NCBI GenBank assembly: GCA_029948255.1
Contig: JALIZF010001733.1
Coordinates: 352,001 to 416,000 of the forward strand
DNA from: Telmatactis stephensoni
Lineage: Eukaryota > Cnidaria > Anthozoa > Actiniaria > Isophelliidae
Length of the DNA: 64,000 nt
Reading direction: 5' to 3'
The notes under the pieces are model-generated. The model was not told where the DNA came from. It saw only the letters and a list, made by a program, of their open reading frames with translations, and ran no database searches. The translations under genes were made by a program, and so were the position numbers. Positions 63,401 through 64,000 of the stretch are shown here, piece after piece (position 1 is the stretch's first letter; each line of letters opens with the position of its first letter).

Positions 63401-63813
63401 GATTCTAATAATCCATTACTGGATTGTAATACCCATCATTGTTATAATCCGCGGATGAATATTAATCATGGTTGTCCTGTATGAATGATAAGAATCCTTT
63501 CCAAATGCATATTCAGGTGCTGGTCACGTGATCACAACTGATTTATAACTAAACAAAAATTGAATTTCAAAACTTACGTTAGACCATCGCAAGTATATAA
63601 AACAACAGTCGAGTCTTCTTTTCCACGAATAGATCCCTGGTAATGACAATGTTCAGGAGCTTCCTATAAAAATAAACAATAGAACAATTTCTCTAACTGA
63701 CCCAAAAAGCACACAAAGAACAAATGGAATGCTTATCAATTTTTACCTTTGTAATGACTTCAGAATCATCCGAGTTAAATTGTCGTGCCACCATTGTTTC
63801 GGGGAATAAATGA
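26102..63813 (-). CDS. secreted ADAM-like metalloprotease with TSP1, fibrinogen-like and lectin-like domains (5' partial, 39 exons placed)
   Basis: Reading right to left, exons with GT-AG borders encode ADAM prodomain, M12B zinc protease, disintegrin, cysteine-rich, EGF-like, TSP1, three fibrinogen-related domains, TSP1, and a terminal Cys/lectin-like module ending in a stop at 26102. Placed coding sequence totals about 5.3 kb, or 4.45 kb without the five-exon block at 42773-48647. The signal peptide and first prodomain exons lie beyond the window. All joins keep phase except 41109 to 40738 (phase 2 to phase 1). Classical ADAMs end in a membrane span and a cytoplasmic tail; none is visible here, so an extracellular matrix or secreted role is likely. 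Function would be proteolysis plus carbohydrate or matrix binding, from family knowledge. Alternative reading: the five-exon block could be a cassette that is normally skipped. The gene is convergent with the plus-strand gene. Confidence 0.88.
27028..27169. mobile_element. palindromic MITE
   Basis: attacttcatagaaagtgcc and ggcactttctatgaagtaat are exact complements, with arms continuing through tacaggtttatactcac. The centre is GC-rich and non-coding. Confidence 0.85.
30270..30352 (-). mobile_element. tRNA-derived SINE head
   Basis: On the minus strand an A-box tggtccagtgg (complement of 30337-30347) and a B-box ggttcaaatcc (complement of 30282-30292) are well spaced. The acceptor stem does not pair, so it is not called as a functional tRNA gene. 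Confidence 0.6.
31338..31541 (-). pseudogene. N-terminal fragment of a tyrosine-recombinase-like (Crypton/QRICH-type) protein
   Basis: The 67-codon frame begins with MAEASSRFISVDSFVEEFI and contains NTLSKTQRDITLLETFL and EPKSLDNY. From memory this matches the N-terminal helical part of Crypton-like recombinases and their domesticated relatives. After LDNY a local duplication (caactacgaccaactac) shifts the frame; the next frame reads YIANFLLQ and meets a gtaaga-like donor. Upstream text (ctttattatatgtatcatga at 31753-31772) also appears at 27171 and 29864 ahead of other short ATGGC starts, suggesting a repeated element end. Confidence 0.45.
32667..32958. repeat. adjacent inverted repeats in an intron
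   Basis: tagcattcaccaacat (32667) pairs with atgttggtgaatacta ending at 32846. Immediately beyond, aacaattagacctc pairs with gaggtctaattgtt ending near 32956. Internal motifs such as ggcctacggcc are palindromic. Two MITE-like elements may abut here. Confidence 0.65.
32982..33155 (-). CDS. second thrombospondin type 1 domain exon
   Basis: A single phase 1-1 exon reading DGGLSAWGAWQKCDKLCKS, CGGRSCNPKEK and CYSCP. The same phase as the first TSP1 exon suggests exon shuffling. Confidence 0.9.
33275..35561 (-). CDS. fibrinogen-related domain 3
   Basis: Exons 35367-35561, 34591-34746 and 33275-33573. The entry is more divergent: RRSCFDIKVHG, FCDMASDPGAFTLVVTS, lacking the GGGWTL found in domains 1 and 2. 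The later SLNDDYSILKYADTIKNL, HWGGVWSAPHEYR and VIWYWVNEDDC keep the shared pattern. Confidence 0.8.
34014..34031. repeat. poly(G) run
   Basis: A near-pure G run in an intron. A matching-type poly(C) run is at 63870-63891. Both are prone to length errors. Confidence 0.9.
34913..35032 (+). repeat. dispersed TGACGTCA repeat copy
   Basis: gggaatccaaag, agccatgttgaatga, gagaaatcttttgttgaa and aagatggctgccgtgacgtc follow the same order as in the tandem units at the left edge. It lies in an intron of the ADAM-like gene. Confidence 0.82.
35818..35853. repeat. (TTG)n microsatellite
   Basis: Eleven or so TTG repeats lie in the intron upstream of fibrinogen-related domain 3. An (AAC)n tract of the same family is at 45408-45441. 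Confidence 0.93.
35931..37347 (-). CDS. fibrinogen-related domain 2
   Basis: Exons 37127-37347 and 35931-36265. They read DGVYTIKLPGK, YCDLTSRGGGWTLLVTS, SLNADYSILDVADAIKDF and end in VVRYWMREG. The C-terminal half is one exon here but two in domain 1, so an intron was gained or lost. Confidence 0.8.
36451..36718. mobile_element. palindromic MITE
   Basis: The ends caagataccataatactaag and cttagtattacggtctcttg pair, and arms continue through gtctgtgcgatgttcg and gccatcgcgc. It is GC-rich at the centre and non-coding, in the intron between two fibrinogen-like exons. Confidence 0.85.
37418..38835 (-). CDS. fibrinogen-related domain 1
   Basis: Exons 38515-38835, 38218-38421 and 37418-37576, all phase 1. 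The start HSCRHLKS, DLPDGIYDIYP and FCDMSRDGGGWTLLVTSHTN is the usual entry of a fibrinogen C-like domain. It continues with RWGGVWEADRSYTF and YIWYWMREG, a variant C-terminal half in which I cannot see the standard fibrinogen calcium-binding motif. Confidence 0.8.
39052..39234 (-). CDS. first thrombospondin type 1 domain exon
   Basis: One phase 1-1 exon encodes a complete TSP1 repeat: GGFSQWSEWSLCTAGCNGG, six Cys in standard order, closing at CNTKPCP. The WSEWS motif is typical for glycosaminoglycan or protein binding and for C-mannosylation. Confidence 0.93.
39407..42610 (-). CDS. ADAM cysteine-rich and EGF-like exons
   Basis: Exons 42544-42610, 42073-42172, 41109-41216, 40695-40738, 40145-40234 and 39407-39473. 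Landmarks are SYCFTGQCAETHDTQCRDLW, DVMCGQIQC, LGMVVDGTKCGDKK, MCSNYKC and then the EGF-like ICTNAGVCHCHEGYDP, all standard in ADAM proteins. Exon 41109-41216 ends in phase 2, but 40695-40738 needs phase 1 to read LGMVVDGTKCG. A micro-exon whose length leaves remainder 2 when divided by 3, or a one-base lesion, must lie between them; I did not find a convincing micro-exon. Confidence 0.88.
40800..40985 (-). repeat. diverged dispersed repeat copy, minus strand
   Basis: On the minus strand the order gctatcatgttggatga, tttttgttgaaattcgtcca and gtggctgcc...ccagcaatt follows the same repeat as at 34913 and in the tandem array. The TGACGTCA core has decayed. It sits in the intron with the phase clash. 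Confidence 0.7.
41440..41624 (-). mobile_element. tRNA-derived SINE
   Basis: On the minus strand an A-box tggccgagcgg (41601-41611) and a B-box gttcgatcccc (41557-41567) are followed by a body with ctccgggttctccggttttt. The head resembles a Ser/Leu-type tRNA. The body motif recurs in the SINE at 56655. Confidence 0.8.
42430..42506. repeat. (CT)n microsatellite
   Basis: A nearly pure CT tract of about 75 bases, 40 bases downstream of exon 42544-42610 in the direction of transcription. Confidence 0.95.
42773..48647 (-). CDS. five-exon block: circularly permuted discoidin plus Cys/lectin-like domain
   Basis: In gene order: 48500-48647 (discoidin C-third: LLVGNSNRNSVV, ARYIRISPQYW, MRTELYGC), 46250-46531 (a Cys domain with NDYCIIPKTESC, HHCSNKNVCPENGK), 45575-45706 (GKCVHPNGGWPG, LLLWSGC), 44977-45146 (discoidin N-third: DCIIPLGIRSKEIPDS, YLQIDLGK) and 42773-42910 (discoidin middle: DTQGRGNWYDWVTGY, LLYSQDGKRW). 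The block is 870 nt, exactly 290 codons, and has phase 0 at both outer borders. All exon joins are in phase in genomic order. The natural discoidin order N-middle-C is also phase-compatible. It sits between two exons that would together form a normal ADAM cysteine-rich segment. It may be translated as a nested domain, skipped, or reflect an assembly error; all five exons are open and well bordered. Confidence 0.82.
43062..43359 (+). repeat. 149-bp direct duplication spanning a transposon border
   Basis: ctagaaaatgttcgtttgga starts at 43062 and again at 43211. Each copy runs through flanking sequence into the TTAAGGTGACTTGAA end and on to gcaatggacaaagcatatt. The two copies are almost identical, so the duplication is recent. 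Confidence 0.9.
43282..44420. mobile_element. TTAA-bordered inverted-repeat element
   Basis: The left border is TTAA-GGTGACTTGAAATAG, the right border CTACTTCAAGTCACC-TTAA. The terminal arms include tttttcagaccgcaccgcac and its complement. An inner hairpin pairs gtgcgtagcatagagttcca (about 43385) with its complement near 43613. No transposase is visible. Confidence 0.82.
44726..44870. mobile_element. palindromic MITE
   Basis: gatatggggaattattaagg and its complement flank a tcagccttcggcttc loop. The arms also include gccgaggtttgtgttatctg. It lies in the intron between the discoidin N and middle exons. Confidence 0.85.
46828..46987. mobile_element. MITE, family member 1
   Basis: The ends agcggtttacatatgactgg and the complement-like ctatgaaaaccgctct flank repeated acggtac motifs. 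A second member is at 49786-49940. Confidence 0.75.
46980..47701. repeat. foldback element
   Basis: The left arm (gtgaattcccggttgg, gactatttttagaaacc) is complementary to the right arm (ggtttctaaaaatagccc, aaccgggaattcac). It abuts the MITE at 46828. Located between the discoidin C exon and the Cys-domain exon. Confidence 0.8.
48000..48142 (-). mobile_element. tRNA-derived SINE
   Basis: On the minus strand tggcttagtggttag (A-box) and gaggttcgggg (B-box) lie 45 bases apart. They are followed by a body ending around the T/A-rich text at 48000-48040. Confidence 0.6.
49004..50238 (-). CDS. disintegrin domain exons and start of cysteine-rich domain
   Basis: Exons 50170-50238, 49592-49693, 49397-49477 and 49004-49057, all phase 0. 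They read CGNGIREGDEECDCGTPE, a Cys-dense middle (CCRPHDCRL, SCCAGCE), the disintegrin-loop piece CDVPEYCTGDSRD and CPGDAVMRDGIPCNKTNK. The loop tripeptide is not RGD. The last exon should continue into SYCFTGQC, but five other exons come first in the genome. Confidence 0.92.
49786..49940. mobile_element. MITE, family member 2
   Basis: atcgttttcttatgagtggg and cccactcatacgaaaaccac pair at the ends. The interior repeats cgtaccgtatcgtaactgta-type text, like 46828-46987 read in the opposite direction. Confidence 0.75.
50565..50700 (+). mobile_element. possible SINE remnant
   Basis: A B-box-like gtgggtttgagtccc is followed by a cgactctcgtacgg body and no clear A-box. Decayed. Confidence 0.35.
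50914..52245 (+). CDS. LINE zinc-finger plus apurinic endonuclease segment (443 codons)
   Basis: Residues ~85-105 contain the HVHPGPGRPK motif often seen at this place in invertebrate LINEs. Residues 112-164 form a PHD-like finger (CNVC, CIEC, FHFNC, WMCINC). Residues ~217-435 are an APE-type endonuclease with LNVNSL, FLTETKID, GIYRPP, ITGDLNLD and ISDHAMV, so the catalytic Asn, Glu, Asp and His are present. The frame stops at 52243, only because of the shift at about 52231; the next frame continues seamlessly into the polymerase part. Confidence 0.9.
   Translation: MAVRGVLLALNILSVYLLLNSRTRIKLPAFSGETFKEGALLIKTGRIDLGHEILAKLTENGHDSTRHERRKLGLKWSTRHVHANKYLFLLFLLTSNDVHVHPGPGRPKALACNVCSKTIRKNQRAQQCIECLSKFHFNCVVNDGSNTKRNQGNITLENWMCINCLFPFSESFFDDERFQENISNPSSLLEFDELQGDHANDIQDPCIEERQKDSRDLLIMHLNVNSLQNKLEDVKILINDFKAQVIFLTETKIDSTYPSSQFKIEGYNIYRKDRIKGGGGVMAYFSSSLPTKKLKLPKKFTTIEVLAVESKFGRHEVAVLGIYRPPRAVGNDYYLRLENELNDVIMWASITKQFVVITGDLNLDRSRPDDKEGKILSDLEEIHGLTCLIKKPTRVTTTTSTLLDVILTNKPELFRNADVFNPGISDHAMVYGVMNVKAYLLSK
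52274..54454 (+). CDS. LINE reverse transcriptase segment (726 codons from first ATG)
   Basis: The frame is open upstream of the first ATG to about 52232, where it meets the endonuclease frame. Motifs in order: NYRPVTVLSAVGK, LSTDLSKAFDSLH (Asp355), RGCPQGSNFGPLLWNIFQ, and MYADDHQVY (catalytic Asp pair at 53600-53611), then the C-terminal LPQLTYCHTVW and a CKNCYLC knuckle-like end. All polymerase residues are intact. In the living element this would be the second half of one long protein or a frameshift product. Confidence 0.93.
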   Translation: MNVEELLYDIETAPWHVGELFETIDDKTGYWVSLVNNILDEHVPLKKMKVRSRDVPYMTQEWKNAIKNKRKYSKRFSKNPTEENLQLKKSWRNTATRLRKRALKQYWKDKTNEMNNNPKEFYKVFKPFLGSKTNVNDNNAIILDSDESTIKDQTMVANSFVSYFTNVANGIGDSNLLTINEEQWCNHKAVQKISKNKRVVNSPKFEFNRIGTGEVQDMLKNIKVNKKDGHDKIPPRILQLANEALAPSLSKLFNNCIEEKQWPVEWKKGEWVPVYKKDNPRDVSNYRPVTVLSAVGKVFEKVLGKQITAFMEPRLYDNLTAYRKSNSCETTLLKLVEDWKAMLDSGKVVGLLSTDLSKAFDSLHPPLLLAKLKAYDFSDNALQLMASYFFERKNRVRMRTGDMSDWKESTRGCPQGSNFGPLLWNIFQNDLVIRSKNGNLAMYADDHQVYASGDKIEDVEIVLDDEGRRISEWYKDNQLKCNHSKYQAMCLGSKCKNQTMYINVMDKRVEATSNINLLGVNIDKNLSFSDHIKKTCSKGSKKVGVLMRFKNMISTFAKLTIYKSFILPQLTYCHTVWQFCRASDNRKLERIQERALRAIYCDKNSHYRELLGRAKLPTLRNRRFQDLATLMYKVKNNLVPSYISNLFINNDKKYNLRNSEDFEIPRFNTITYGKHSIRYMGPYIWARISKDVKRATSLNAFKKQIRKLDIEDMLMEKCKNCYLCSN
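54829..59127 (-). CDS. M12B (reprolysin/ADAM) zinc metalloprotease domain exons
   Basis: Exons 59023-59127, 57486-57557, 56338-56586, 55720-55801, 55012-55060 and 54829-54913. The domain opens with TDETRYNEVLFVVDN. The zinc site HEMGHNFGFNH (55727-55759) gives three His ligands and the catalytic Glu. It is followed by CKCLTPKGCFMGG, which carries the Met-turn, and by FSDCNLNDMK before the disintegrin. All expected catalytic residues are present, so the enzyme looks competent. The residue after the third His is Asn, where most family members have Asp. Confidence 0.93.
55428..55684. mobile_element. palindromic MITE
   Basis: atacacctatttcaaaaaag and cttttttgaaataggtgtat are exact complements. 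Arms of about 95 bases pair almost perfectly through the (gcgatag)2 motif. It is 35 bases upstream on the plus strand from the exon carrying the zinc site. Confidence 0.9.
56655..56978 (+). mobile_element. full-length tRNA-derived SINE with (TTA)n tail
   Basis: The head has ttggtcgagtg (A-box) and gggttcgagtcc (B-box at 56716). The body contains ctccggtttttcctgcctc, shared with the SINE at 41440. The 3' end is aataaacggttattattatt, like the tails of the CR1/L2 LINEs here, which suggests they share retrotransposition machinery. Confidence 0.85.
57984..58907. mobile_element. TTAA-bordered element containing the dispersed repeat
   Basis: Borders are TTAA-GGACGGGGACCAC and GTGGCCCCCGTCC-TTAA. 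The interior 58054-58520 matches 9466-9920. No transposase frame. Confidence 0.75.
59271..59660. mobile_element. inverted-repeat element
   Basis: gatcgggtatgctcgtcg near 59298 pairs with cgacgagcatacccgatc near 59617; the GC-rich tips gcccgggggg and ccccccggggc lie outside. Interior text repeats cccctaa(t/g)agata. Non-coding. Confidence 0.8.
59833..63813 (-). CDS. ADAM prodomain exons
   Basis: Exons 63747-63813, 63578-63663, 60448-60505, 60059-60125 and 59833-59903. Landmarks are HLFPETMVARQF, then CHYQGSIRGKEDS and TCDGLTGLIDDG across an intron, YHIEP, HKIYNAN, and HKNCG, a candidate cysteine-switch residue that would hold the zinc in the latent enzyme. These match the order of the reprolysin prodomain. 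Phases agree at each join. The first placed exon starts in phase 2, so at least one upstream exon is missing from the window. Confidence 0.88.
61174..61926. mobile_element. TTAA-bordered element
   Basis: Borders are TTAA-GGTAGTTCCGGA and TCCGGAACTACC-TTAA. It lies in the long prodomain intron. A short lys-rich plus-strand frame (61468-61665) has no recognised similarity. Confidence 0.75.
61927..63577. other. prodomain intron, no recognised gene
   Basis: Several frames of 60-136 codons occur on both strands, but none has family resemblance or paired splice sites. The aataatccattactggatt text near 63405 echoes 61080-61110. Confidence 0.5.
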
Positions 63814-64000
63814 CTGTAAAACGGGAAAATAAATTTGGTTATAGCTATAAAGACCGGCAGAAAAGTCTGCCCCCCCCCCCCCCCCCCCCCACCCCCTCGT
63901 TCCAAATAGATTTAGATATACAAATTAGAATTTACAATTCTAAAAAGGTTCTAGAAAAACATATGCTTGCTTTGTTTTAGTCTCCTTCGCAGCTGTTTTT

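Noticed and set aside
1..64000. CRISPR array, operon or prokaryotic gene cluster
   Set aside because: Short spliced exons, LINEs, SINEs and microsatellites show a eukaryotic genome; the direct repeats seen have no regular spacers.

Overview
This is eukaryotic, intron-rich, AT-rich DNA packed with transposon debris. The protein content points to an anthozoan cnidarian (coral or sea anemone): a secreted ADAM-like protease carrying TSP1, fibrinogen-like, discoidin and lectin-like modules, CR1/L2-type LINEs, tRNA-derived SINEs and many short inverted-repeat elements. The organism call is inference from family knowledge; no species marker is present.

Layout. Positions 1-6780 hold three and a fraction tandem copies of a ~2.2 kb non-coding unit. 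From a TATA box at 7251, a plus-strand gene runs to a stop at 23138 in four coding exons with matching splice phases. It encodes a 331-residue secreted precursor with a signal peptide, a pro-region, an RRKR processing site and a compact mature domain. Its long introns hold foldback elements, a tRNA-like SINE fragment and a decayed LINE.

From 26102 to 63813 a convergent minus-strand gene fills the rest of the window; its 5' end lies beyond the right edge. I placed 39 coding exons: ADAM prodomain, zinc protease with HEMGH active site, disintegrin, cysteine-rich, EGF-like, TSP1, three fibrinogen-like domains, a second TSP1 and a C-terminal lectin-like module ending in a stop. No membrane anchor is seen, so it is probably secreted. 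One intron hosts a 3.9 kb CR1/L2-like LINE whose two reading-frame segments are separated by a one-base shift.

The most striking feature is a five-exon, 870-nt, frame-preserving block (42773-48647) lying inside the ADAM cysteine-rich domain. In gene order it reads discoidin C-third, Cys/lectin-like domain, discoidin N-third, discoidin middle. Joined N-middle-C, these make one textbook discoidin domain, so the discoidin is circularly permuted at exon level. Every splice phase, including both outer borders, is compatible with translation through the block or with skipping it.

The repeats include at least five separate elements with TTAA borders and GG-starting inverted termini, several palindromic MITEs (some nested), and a dispersed repeat with a TGACGTCA core found both in the tandem array and elsewhere.
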